The notes under the pieces were generated by a model. That model searched no databases. It was given only the letters and a program-made list of their open reading frames with translations, and was not told the DNA's origin. Below, in pieces: positions 13,001 to 55,511 of a DNA stretch of 64,000 nt (position 1 is the first letter of the stretch; the number at the start of each line of letters is the position of its first letter). The stretch covers positions 26,451,778 through 26,515,777 of the forward strand of contig OX419341.1 of assembly GCA_948470475.1 (NCBI GenBank), in the 5' to 3' direction. This stretch comes from Galaxea fascicularis (Eukaryota > Cnidaria > Anthozoa > Scleractinia > Euphylliidae). The translations under genes and the position numbers were made by a program.

Positions 13001-13450
13001 TCTGATTACATAAATAAAACTAAAAACTGAAAAAAACTGAGAAGAGCGAATTTCAGGGAATTTGAGATTTTAAGCCAACTTTCCACTTACGCCTTTTTGC
13101 CATCAAGCCCTTCAATTTGTTTTCACAAGAACATTTCTCACAGTAGAAACTTTGCCACAACCTATTCCCTAATCTTTTTATTGCAGGCCAAGGTTGTGTT
13201 TGAAAAGATTTGTCCAGATGAAGAGTTTCTGCAAGCAGTCCCCAACCCTGAAGACATCATACTTGATGACTTCTTGCAAGATGGGAATAATCAGAATGCT
13301 GAAGTGCCTGAGAGAGAGGCCCTAGCTGATGTAGGTCAAACAGTCAGTGGTGAAGAGGCGAGACCAGAGTCAGGGACAGAACAGGAGCTTGTGGAAGGTG
13401 ATTGCGAGGTAGGAGGGAGGCAGTCTTCGGAGGCAGGACAGCTGCAGTAG
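7068..13450 (+). CDS. CHM: Rab escort protein (Rab geranylgeranyltransferase component A)
   Basis: Seven exons join in one frame: 7068-7116, 7670-7736, 8145-8217, 8952-9109, 9493-10883, 11506-11660 and 13187-13450, giving 718 aa (human CHM is about 650). REP binds newly made Rab GTPases in the cytosol and presents them to geranylgeranyltransferase II. The N-terminus has the GDI/REP nucleotide-fold motif VIVLGTGFPESVV (about 11-23). Exon 4 and the start of exon 5 form a low-complexity acidic linker. The conserved blocks RADVFSS...VEKRMLMKFLTFC and [20 protein letters not shown]...CRMCAVFGG follow in exon 5. Exon 7 carries NPEDIILDDF and then a repetitive acidic tail that ends early (see findings). 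All introns are GT-AG. REP and GDI share this fold, but the long linker and NPEDI end favour REP. Confidence 0.93.
8315..8481. repeat. Small inverted-repeat element (CAGGGCTGTCA ends)
   Basis: The element begins near CAGAGCTGTCACTAA and ends TTAATGACAGCCCTG, so the ends are inverted. A second copy with better-preserved ends lies at 60390-60556, in ALKBH8 intron 1. It sits in REP intron 3 and has no coding capacity. It is a non-autonomous MITE-like element by structure. Confidence 0.7.
8680..8698 (+). repeat. C-rich homopolymer tract
   Basis: A run of C bases broken by single A bases lies in REP intron 3. It is a simple repeat and length may be unreliable. Confidence 0.8.
9215..9420. repeat. 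Dispersed element, AACCC-type family 1, copy A
   Basis: About 205 bp sharing the blocks AGTGATCAG, TTTCTCCTTGTAAT, AAGATGAAT/GAGATGAAT and GGCAACAAATGAG with copies at 33795-34018, 43155-43355 and 50785-50995. The ends are loosely inverted. It lies in REP intron 4. Confidence 0.65.
11692..12310. repeat. AACCC-type family 2 element interrupted by a 412-bp MITE
   Basis: The outer pieces (11692-11716 and 12129-12310) match in order the repeat seen at 54183-54290 and 51290-51490. The interruption is 11717-12128. It has near-perfect terminal inverted repeats of about 70 bp starting AAAGTGCACCTAACCCCAAA, and a second inner inverted pair around GGGTCTATTCCTTAC. This is a nested insertion inside REP intron 6. 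Confidence 0.75.
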
Positions 13451-13611
13451 GTGTTGCTGAGAGGCAGCAGAGTGAGGAAGGTACTGGGACACAATCTGGC
13501 GAGAGAGGAGGGAGCCAGTCTTCGGAGGCAGGACAGGAGGAAGCTACAGTAGGTGTTGCTGAGAGGCAGCAAAGTGAGGAGGGAGAAGATCTGTCTTCAG
13601 GGACAGGTTAG
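13402..13611 (+). repeat. Two imperfect 70-bp tandem copies at the REP 3' coding end
   Basis: The copies lie at about 13419-13488 and 13512-13583, both starting with CAGTCTTCGGAGGCAGGACAG. The first lacks 7 nt relative to the second. That shift places the TAG at 13448-13450 in frame. The alternative frame remains open to 13611. Confidence 0.7.
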
Positions 13612-13926
13612 GACGAAGCAGATGGTGTTGATACACATGGACAACCCAATGAGGGGGAGACGGGTCGGTGAGAAGGTGACTGCACAAGCCGAGGCATTGA
13701 AGAAAAAAGTTAATGATTAAATTGCAGCAGAAACTGAACAGTATGATGTTTATAATCATAATTTAACAATTATTCTGTGAAATCGCACGGATGTTACGCT
13801 AGATTGACAGGATAATTGTTATATTATTCAATACGTTAACGGAAGATTTAACAGTACAATACGATTACGATAATTTATTTAACGTGAAACCTGCTTAGCT
13901 GAACAGCTGTTTTACATGAAGCTTAC

Positions 13927-13932
13927 AATAAA
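13927..13932 (+). terminator. Candidate polyadenylation signal of REP
   Basis: An AATAAA hexamer lies about 480 bp after the REP stop codon. It is the first clear canonical signal I see in this stretch. Confidence 0.45.
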
Positions 13933-14805
13933 AACATATAGTAAGAAAAGTATAAACGAAAAATATACAATATAAACGAGAAGAGCAAATACAATTATGG
14001 TAAAAATATATATTTACATTGTTGTATACATTGAGAACAATCTGGAAATACCGCTTCCTCTTACTAAATACTTAAAAAGGAGCAGTGCTATGGAGCAGTT
14101 TACGAGTACATTTTAGGCAGGCATCGTCAATGGCAATCGTCAAATCAATGATTCAGTGCCACAGGTTTCCAGAGTAATGTTGATCACACGGCATCCTTGT
14201 TAAGCAAGACATTTCTGTAATGAAAAAAAAAAAGGAGAAAAAAATTTCTGATATTAATCAAGTACTTTGGTCCATGCAGAATTTTTATTGTATTTACACC
14301 ATGAGTAGTTAGTTTTAGTTGCATAATTTTAACCATTCCTTGTGCTTTCCTGTAGATGTTATCGTGTTTAAGAAAAAGCTTTTCTGTCCTTGTGAGCGTA
14401 CTATTTCTATATTTGGGCAGTGTTTTCTTGCGCAATAAACTGCATTTTTTTTATGTATTTTACGGCGTTGAAATAACCCACGCGGGATATTGGGAAAACA
14501 CTAGAAAAGCCAGGAACCCACGAGCTGGAGGCGAATGATTTACAAGCTTTTCGAGGGTTCTTCTAAAACTAGGATCCCGAGTGGATTTATTACGCCGACA
14601 CCCATAGAAAATGCGTATATAATTGTAAGCAGTAACAAGGAGTAACGAGGAGTTTCACGGAAAAGGATGAGTTTAACGGAACAATAAACCATAGGTTCGT
14701 GACCAAGCAGGACGCACGCAGTATTTCAGTCATTTTATAAGAAGGGATGAATATGGACGCTTGATCAAGGACGAATTTAAAGGATGATGAATTACCTGGC
14801 GGTAT

Positions 14806-14895
14806 GATTTTTTCCTCGTGGAATTTGATTTGATTTGAGAATTGTAAAGATTTAGAATTGAAAAGCTTTCTTTGTAAGGTGCATTTCAAAACTTA
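14806..14895 (+). repeat. SINE 3' tail fragment
   Basis: The segment TTGATTTGATTTGAGAATTG and the following TTTAGAATTG...AAAGCTT...TTGTAAGG blocks match the 3' body of the tRNA-derived SINE at 41320-41605. The tRNA-like head is missing, as in a truncated copy. Confidence 0.6.
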
Positions 14896-16195
14896 CGTTG
14901 AATTTACGCTGTGTAAATAAATCTTTGGATTTGCCTGTTTTTAGACTGGGAAAATGAGGTTTGGGTCATTGGGACTGAGAGTTAAGTCACAAAAATGGGA
15001 ATGGGAAACACGTCGTCTATCATAAAGACAGTAATGGTTGGTCATTTTCTGAGTTCAGTAGCTAAAAAAAAAGGTATCGAAGGAATTTTGATGAAAGAGA
15101 ACTGTACTCAGAGCAACATACCATAGAAACTTTCGCGAAAATAAGGAGCTTTTACACCTATTACTCATCCAAGAGCAATGGAACACAGAATTGCGTTTCA
15201 AAACTCCACTTAACGATGCAAAACCTACTCTGGGATTTCTTTCCTATTACAATGTTATTTGGTCTAAAGAAAAGTTGGGAAATGGGATTGATACCCCACC
15301 CCCCCACCCTTCAGGACCCTCTTTGAACCGTGATGATAGCGGCCTTTTAACTGACACCTATTTACAACTTATTAAAAAGAAAAGGACGTTAATTAGCGAG
15401 CATATAAGAGAACCCTTATTTCAACATTAGATCATCCCATTCATTAATCTTCAAACCAGAGTAGCATGTGTGATTGTCCAGGGTTGCAGTGTAAACCTCA
15501 ACTTATCTTATGGATTGCGTTATTTGTCAGAGGTTCACGAGACAGTCACATGGGTACTTGCTTGACAGCTGAGAAATAAATATTTAATTATATAACTGAT
15601 ATCTTCACACGTGAAAATAACATGTCATCCTCACACGTTAAAAGATCGCCATTGCCTTTGGAACTGGTTTGGTATTTTATTGGTGTTTCTGTAATAAACA
15701 GAACATTGCCACGCGCGGCCATGTAATATCCTCTATGGACCAGTCTCCTTTGAGGCCGTCTTTTGGGATGTCAGACTACCATGGACAAGAACATAGAAAA
15801 CTGTCAGGACGTTGAAAAATAGGTGATCTCTAATAGTGGAAATTGAGTTAGCCAAACGTTTTCAGATTTGTTGCGAAATGAAACGCTCGCACCAGGACAG
15901 TTGTACGTTCATTTTGATCGCAGCGGGGGTCTAAGATTCTGAAGTCTGTAAACAACTTCACTGGGACAGCAACTGAATTTTTTAGTGGAAATTCTTTTTG
16001 CCTTTTTTTTCGCATGGGTATCCCTTATATGGAAAGAAAGGGGGTGGTGTCCGTGACGTCATCCATCTAAAGGGCTATATTTCATCAGCCGGTTCATTCG
16101 AAACGACTGTGTTTCCGGCCTTTTGGGTCGCCTTACGTTTTCTTTACAGTCCAGGTTCTTTTCCTAGACTTTACTAGGCTGTACTGTAATTCAGG

Positions 16196-17197
16196 ATGAG
16201 TCAGTCAGAAAAGCAGCACTCCACGATCGTCCATTTTGTTGGCGGTGGGTTAGGCGGTTCTTTCGGCGCCTTCGTAACATGTCCGCTCGAAGTTATTCAG
16301 ACAAGACTTCAGTCTTCAGCGTTTCACCATCAACGAAGTGCCAAAATGCGAATTTCTAAGAATATTTCATCAACCGCCCCATCTGCGAATTTCAGTACAT
16401 CCAGTGTTACCGACACTAAGTTGAACATTGCAGCGAACCGTTTTAAAGGAATAATTTCTTACGGCCGTTACATGGTCCGACATGAAGGATTTCTGTCGTT
16501 GTACAAAGGACTTGGACCCACGTTGGTTGGTGTCACTCCATCAAGAGCTATTTACTTTGGGTTCTACTCCAAAACAAAGGACTTATTGAACAAATCTGGT
16601 AAACTAACTCCCGATTCTTCACCGGTTCACATGATTTCAGCCGCTTTTGCGTCGTTCGTGAACCACACGGTCACTAACCCGTTGTGGTTTGTGAAGACGC
16701 GACTACAATTGGACAACAGGAGAACCAGGAACGTCAGTGCTCTTGAGATAGTCAGGGACGCTTACAAAACTGAGGGAATTCGGGCTTTTTACAGGGGACT
16801 TTCTGCATCCTACGTTGGGATCTCAGAAACAGTTGTTCATTTCACGATCTACGAAAAAGTGAAATCGAAATTGATGAAGTTAAAACGAAAGACGCAGGGA
16901 GATTTTTCAGTGTTCGAGTGCTTGCTTGCGGCCGCCATTTCAAAATTAATTGCTGCAAGTCTTTGCTATCCTCATGAAGTCGCACGGACTCGACTTCGTC
17001 AACAAGACAGCGAGTTTCTTGGAAAGCACAAGTATACATCGTTCCTTCAAACGCTGAAAACTGTTGTCAAAGAAGAAGGCTGGAGGGGGTTGTATGGAGG
17101 CCTAACAACTCACGTACTTCGACAAGTCCCAAACACAGCAATAATGCTTTTCACTTACGAAGGTGTAGTGCACCTTCTGGAGTCGGGGAATGTATAA
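16196..17197 (+). CDS. SLC25A36: Mitochondrial pyrimidine nucleotide carrier, SLC25A33/A36 type
   Basis: An uninterrupted 333-aa frame encodes three mitochondrial-carrier repeats. Members of this subfamily exchange pyrimidine (and some guanine) nucleotides across the inner mitochondrial membrane for mtDNA and RNA synthesis. The repeat signatures are CPLEVIQTRLQ (from residue 29), NPLWFVKTRLQ and YPHEVARTRLRQ. The tryptophan in repeat 2, the block GLSASYVGISETVVHF and the block RQVPNTAIMLFTYE are characteristic of A33/A36. Repeat 1 carries Gln35 where the signature normally has Lys or Arg. No intron is present, whereas vertebrate homologues have several. The ATG at 16196 gives the usual short matrix-side N-terminus. 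A33 versus A36 cannot be decided; an invertebrate pre-duplication gene is likely. Confidence 0.9.
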   Translation: MSQSEKQHSTIVHFVGGGLGGSFGAFVTCPLEVIQTRLQSSAFHHQRSAKMRISKNISSTAPSANFSTSSVTDTKLNIAANRFKGIISYGRYMVRHEGFLSLYKGLGPTLVGVTPSRAIYFGFYSKTKDLLNKSGKLTPDSSPVHMISAAFASFVNHTVTNPLWFVKTRLQLDNRRTRNVSALEIVRDAYKTEGIRAFYRGLSASYVGISETVVHFTIYEKVKSKLMKLKRKTQGDFSVFECLLAAAISKLIAASLCYPHEVARTRLRQQDSEFLGKHKYTSFLQTLKTVVKEEGWRGLYGGLTTHVLRQVPNTAIMLFTYEGVVHLLESGNV

Positions 17198-17741
17198 TAT
17201 ATAAGCCCTTAAAGTTAAGTAGGGGTACAGGCTGTAAATTTAGAATTGAGAATTCAATCAAATTTCGCTGCAACGCAATCATAATCATTAAGGCATACAT
17301 TATATAAGCTTGAATTAGCATTCGCGACAATTAATGCGAAAACTAAATTAGTGAAACTGGGTTTCTAGGGAAAAAAATGAAATTTGTACTCTGACAGCGT
17401 TCACTTTGTAATTAAAAGTTCTCAGACGATACCACCCCCTTAGGTGTTTAACTTATTAATTTTTTTGGCAAATAGCTTTCTGATTTCAACTGGTGCACAT
17501 GCAGTTACATAATACTGTAGGCTCATGAATACTAGCATTGTTCTTGTCACGGAACAGCTGCCAACCCAAGTGTGGAACTCATCATTTTTACCTGGAAGTG
17601 ATCCAAAATATGTTTTTTGTCAGCCAGGTCATGTTCACTTGGAGACTTCAAGAGAGCATATTAACTCAATTTTTATTTTGTTTCTCAAATTACAGCAACA
17701 TAAATGTCTAGAGTTCTCAAGTGAAGTAGAGGCTTTAATGA

Positions 17742-17948
17742 GGCCCTGTCCACGCTAATGCGTTTTTGAAAACCTTCGTTTTCTTTTCCTTGAAAACGCA
17801 TAAAAGTACTTACATCCACATTTAGCGTTTTCCACCATCCACACAAGACGAGTTTTTGAAAACCTCTGTTTTCAATTGTATTAATGTGGACAGATGGCGA
17901 AAAAGGATAAAAAGTATGCATTTTCATATGAAAATGCATTAGTGTGGT
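17742..17948. repeat. MITE with GTCCACGCTAATGCG ends
   Basis: The left end reads GTCCACGCTAATGCGTTTTT and the right end AAAATGCATTAGTGTGG, which are inverted copies. Internal sequence is rich in GTTTT/AAAAC words. By end sequence it resembles the widespread hAT-type MITEs with GTGGAC ends; that assignment is from memory. Confidence 0.7.
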
Positions 17949-18810
17949 GCAGACTCAGTTATAAGTTTACAGTCCAGTTTCCATGACACAAGGAGAGTAT
18001 TTGAAAAAATTGAGTTGATTTGTTTCCAAGTCTGAATCCATCTTCATTGCGATCATCTGTAGCAAAGGTATTTCGAATTTTGAAGAATCCTTAAAATTGC
18101 CCTTTAATCAAATATGCTGAAACAACAGTTACTGGTAATTAACTGTCAATTTCTGGGACTGGAGCTTGATGTTACAGGCATTTTCAACTGCAGTAGTGAA
18201 GTAATCCAGATTTTGAAACATGGCTCAAAACATTAAATGACAGCCATGTAGATACAAACATTAAATGAAACAAATTCAGTGGATGGTAATGAAAATGATT
18301 GTTGGAACTTAGATTGACTAATCATTTATTCTTGTACAGAGGATATATTTTCATGTTATTACTTGAAAATAAACATGAGTGTTCATAGTTTGGTACATGT
18401 ATGTATAGATTAATATTGGGTATATGTAGTTAAAGGTCTTAGGGTTTGGTTGGGTTAGGGAGAGTGCTGCCACATGAACACTAAGGAAACCGCTCCCAAA
18501 AACAATACCGAAGTGCTTATTTTAGGTATAAAAATTAAAATCAACTAACTGTCGAGTTAGTTTAGGAAGAAAGTTTTACATTCAAGTGCCTTAGTAGTCA
18601 AGAGTAAAATGTTAAAAGCTATTATAATATTATTATAGTTTGTTTCCATTTTATTTGGTTGCACATCTGAATTAACCATGAACACACAAATTTAAATCAC
18701 AGAAATGAAATTAACTTGTGGTTTGAACAGTAAAGTTAATGAACTATGTTTATATCACATTTAAGCTGATTTACAGTACAGAAAATTTTTGGCACAGCTC
18801 AGATAAAAAT

Positions 18811-19008
18811 GTGTACCCAAAAAGAGGTTTGGCATGGATAAAATTTGTTGCATAAATGACTTTGCCCTCACTGTCTTGTGCCAAAACCCATGCTTGGACC
18901 AGCTGGATGGATAGTCCAAGCACAGGTGAAATTTTGGCTTGGTATGGATGGGGCACAGTCATTTACACATTAAACTTTACCATGCCAGACCATTTATTTT
19001 TGGTACAC
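18811..19008. repeat. Foldback element, about 198 bp
   Basis: The left arm starts GTGTACCCAAAAAGAGG and the right arm is its inverted counterpart, ending TTTTTGGTACAC. The arms match over about 60 bp, including GGCATGG and AAATGACT...TGCCC blocks. Confidence 0.75.
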
Positions 19009-20570
19009 GTACTATTAATTTTCTAACTCAGCTGCACCAACAATTTTCTGTCTTGTAAATCGGCTTTTATTTTTTTTTTTTTTGGAAACAAGTCATTGAT
19101 GTCCAAATGGGACAATAATATCAGTGCTTTTGCATGCCCTTGTCAAGTGCAAGTTTATGATGCTAATCAATTTAATATTCTCAACCCAGACTAAAGCAAA
19201 AAACTTGTAACGGTGATGTCATATGAAATAGGAGTTACTGTAGTTTTCTCTGCTAAGGGGAAATTAATTGGAGCTTACAAGACAAATCCATAGGCTGGGG
19301 TTAACTGTCAGCGAATGTTGACTTTGGCAACAACTTTTTATTTATTTGTATTTTTCTCTTGCAAGTGTTTGTTTGGCATGGGTTGTAAATGTATGAGTTG
19401 CAATTCATATAGGAAGTGTATTAAGTTAATAAAATGGACTATTTTTCCTTGCAATGATCACTTGTGACATCAATGTACTTCTTGGCTTTTCTTTTTCCAC
19501 TTTGCTTACCAGGGAGGTGATACATAATTCTCTCACTGATGTCTTGAGCTTTGGGTAAGTGCTTGTCACTTTTGAGAAGGACGTTATGAATCCTTTACCA
19601 ACAACTACACGGGATACAATACATTGGTTTGTAAAGACAACATCAATATTATTTCAAGATAAATTTCACAATCAGAAGTGCTGTTTCCTCACTTTGGTGA
19701 AGATGTGTTGAACTTCAAATGTAACTCAAGCTTGTTGAGGCAGTTACTTCCAGCTGGACATGAGCATTATCAAAACACAGTTTCGTCACCTGCTATGATG
19801 ATTCATTCAGAGAATATGCCATATGCTCACATTGAAATGTAGCCGACCAGAGTTGCGATCATTTACTTCTAACCTTTGATCTGTTGATTATGGAAAAACT
19901 GGCAAAATTCCTAAAAATTAAAATGTCCTTTGTGAGTAATAACAAAATAATATGCGATTAGAACAGATTTGGATTGGGAATGACCATTTTAGTCACAAAT
20001 TTATTGACACAAATCTCCATGCAACAATCTTCAATGCGTGAGGCTTAGAGCTCTGCATATCTGGGAAGTTCTCAGCCTTTTTTCCAGTAAAGGCCAGTTT
20101 CATTTCTTGTTTAATTTATGATCTATGTCCCTCACATGTGCAAATAAATTCTGTGAGAAAAATAAAACGTATCTATTGCTATATTCTCTACAGAGAATCC
20201 AAAGTACTGGCTAAACTACAGAATACAGAGCAACCATCAACCAAACAAGCCGGCTCGTTTATTGACTGTTTGCTCTTTGGTTAACGTGCATCCACTGTCG
20301 AGCTAAACGAGCCAAATGAGCCGCTAATATATGAAGCCAAGACTAAACCAGCATATCAATAATATTATTCCTTGTTCTTTCATCCACTGCCGAGCCAAAC
20401 GAACCGCTAAACAAAATTGTCTGGATTTTGGCCTTGCATTCTGCAGTTGATCAAAAATACTTCTCCGCAGCCCCTCAGCATGTCAGACAACATTTTCCTT
20501 GTGTTTTGGACGAGAAAGATTGGTCACCAAAATGTAATTTTCCCATGTTCCTACGGGAGCTACCGCCAAC

Positions 20571-53802
<33,232 letters not shown>

Positions 53803-54289
53803 GAACCGTTTACCAATAATAGGGAAATCGATACTGATGCCTCTGCTGCAAAATACATTATTTGAATGAACTGTTTCCTTATCCGTTGTTTACGCGAGCA
53901 ATCTCGGGTTAAATATCAATCTGCTTTGATTAGTGCTTCATGAGTCCACCCTGCATTTTGTGAATTATCAAAACACCAATAGTAAACTCTGAAGACTCAG
54001 GGCCGGGTGGTAGCTTTCCGAAAACAACTCTACCAACTCGCAGAATAATAAGAAACGATGCAAACAAAGATCAAATGATGTAAGTTACACTCGCCTTGAG
54101 ATCTTATTTGAGACTATCCTGACCATAACTTAAGTGCAAAATTGCTGCCAATACAGGTTTGTGTGGCAAAAACCTGGCACTTAAACCCATAAGAGTGATC
54201 AGTGTTTAGTTTCTCATTCTAGTGTCACTGCTCAATCAAACGTAAATGTTGTGAGAAAAAAGGAAGTGATCAACAAGTAGGGTCAGGGT

Positions 54290-54291
<2 letters not shown>

Positions 54292-54322
<31 letters not shown>

Positions 54323-54520
54323 GGTTTACAGGCGAGAATTTGGCTCTTATATTTTATTAGTTGGACGTCGAAACAAAGGAAATCACTGTGGAACTACAAC
54401 AGATAATTAAACATACTTTCAGGAACACAACGTACAATAAAGCAATAAGATTTCGCTCCACCATGCATTATCAATAATTTCGATGGCATTGAAAATGGCA
54501 GAGGCTGACTGGGGTCCTTT
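54292..54520. repeat. Inverted-repeat element with AAAGGGCCCTAGTCAGCC ends
   Basis: The left end AAAGGGCCCTAGTCAGCC pairs with the right end GGCTGACTGGGGTCCTTT. It abuts the end of a family 2 fragment. Confidence 0.75.
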
Positions 54521-54889
54521 AAGGGATAAAGAGAAAGTGAAGACAATTTAGAATCAGACCAATTCACTGTTGTGTGACATATTAATACTTATGGCAGCAG
54601 CAGGAGATTTTTGACATATTTGTGGCCAAAAAATGGAGTTGTGTCCTCGTCATATGTATTTCACACTTTAAACAATTTTTCTGTTTCCCTATATGTTACA
54701 GCCTTGACTCAGAGTTGTGGTTTCTGTGAATTTTCTAATTGTTCCCTAAATGTTGTGTTACGGGTTTATAGTGACGATTTATTGCCACAGTCCTGCATAT
54801 TTCGTAGCGTCCTTTTCGTCTCCTTAAAAAAATATAGATGGTATTACGGCATTGTAAATAATGTAAATGGCCATGGATTGTTTGTAACA

Positions 54890-54895
54890 AATAAA
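54890..54895 (+). terminator. Possible distal polyadenylation signal of TAF1
   Basis: AATAAA about 1.1 kb after the TAF1 stop. Another hexamer lies near 54436 inside a repeat. Which is used is unknown. Confidence 0.3.
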
Positions 54896-55511
54896 CGTTA
54901 TCTGTTTGAAGTGTTGTTCACGTATTGAAATCGCGGTGGTTGAACTCATGCCATTCTCGTCCCGAGAGCCTCCTGTCCCTAGCTAGCAGAGGCCTGTCCT
55001 CGTGCGAAGGTTTCCGCCGGCTACGACGAGAATGGGTACTTGCGGCCATGATCCAACGTCGTTACTGTTTTTAAAATACTTTAACCCAGTCTTTTCCCTG
55101 CCACCCCTTAACAAGCCTACGTAGCAACCGTTTCGGTGGGGTTTTCAGCGCTCGAAAGCCGATTACCCAATTTTGGATGCAAGGGAAATCAACTGTCTCC
55201 GTCTAAGTAGCTATTCATTTGTTCTCTTCCTTCAGGGTAACGGGTATGCAGCCGTTATGTTGGTCGCGATGCAACGGCTCTCACATCCGTTGCCTACCGG
55301 CGCCAATAGGATAAAACTTGACTCACACTACCTCCTTATTTTGGTTTTCTCACTTTTATTATAGCAATTGCCATTCATATCCCACTGGGATCACGCAACC
55401 TTAAAACTAATTGGAATTTCTTCTGCGAGTTGCAGCCAATATCGGCAAAATGACCTATTACGTATCAGACACGTTAAAGCTGCAAAGACACTAACTTGAG
55501 TCCAGCAGATG

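Larger units (their letters stand above)
13451..16195. other. Intergenic region between REP and the SLC25 gene
   Basis: No supported gene is visible. The stretch holds the REP 3' region, a SINE-tail fragment (14806-14895), and a piece near 15560-15740 ending CGGCCATGTAATATCCTCT that resembles 47515-47535. The last few hundred bases should contain the SLC25 promoter. Short ORFs here have no recognisable domain. Confidence 0.5.
17198..20570. other. Intergenic region between SLC25 and TAF1
   Basis: No supported gene. It contains the carrier 3' region, two inverted-repeat elements (17742-17948 and 18811-19008), A/T-rich stretches, and a patch of repeated AACGAGCC/AGCCAAACGA words near 20230-20410. 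The last 200 bp should hold the TAF1 promoter. Confidence 0.5.
53803..55511. other. Convergent intergenic region between TAF1 and ALKBH8
   Basis: It carries the two 3' untranslated regions. It holds an AACCC-type family 2 fragment (54183-54290) and an inverted-repeat element (54292-54520). No gene is supported. Confidence 0.55.
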
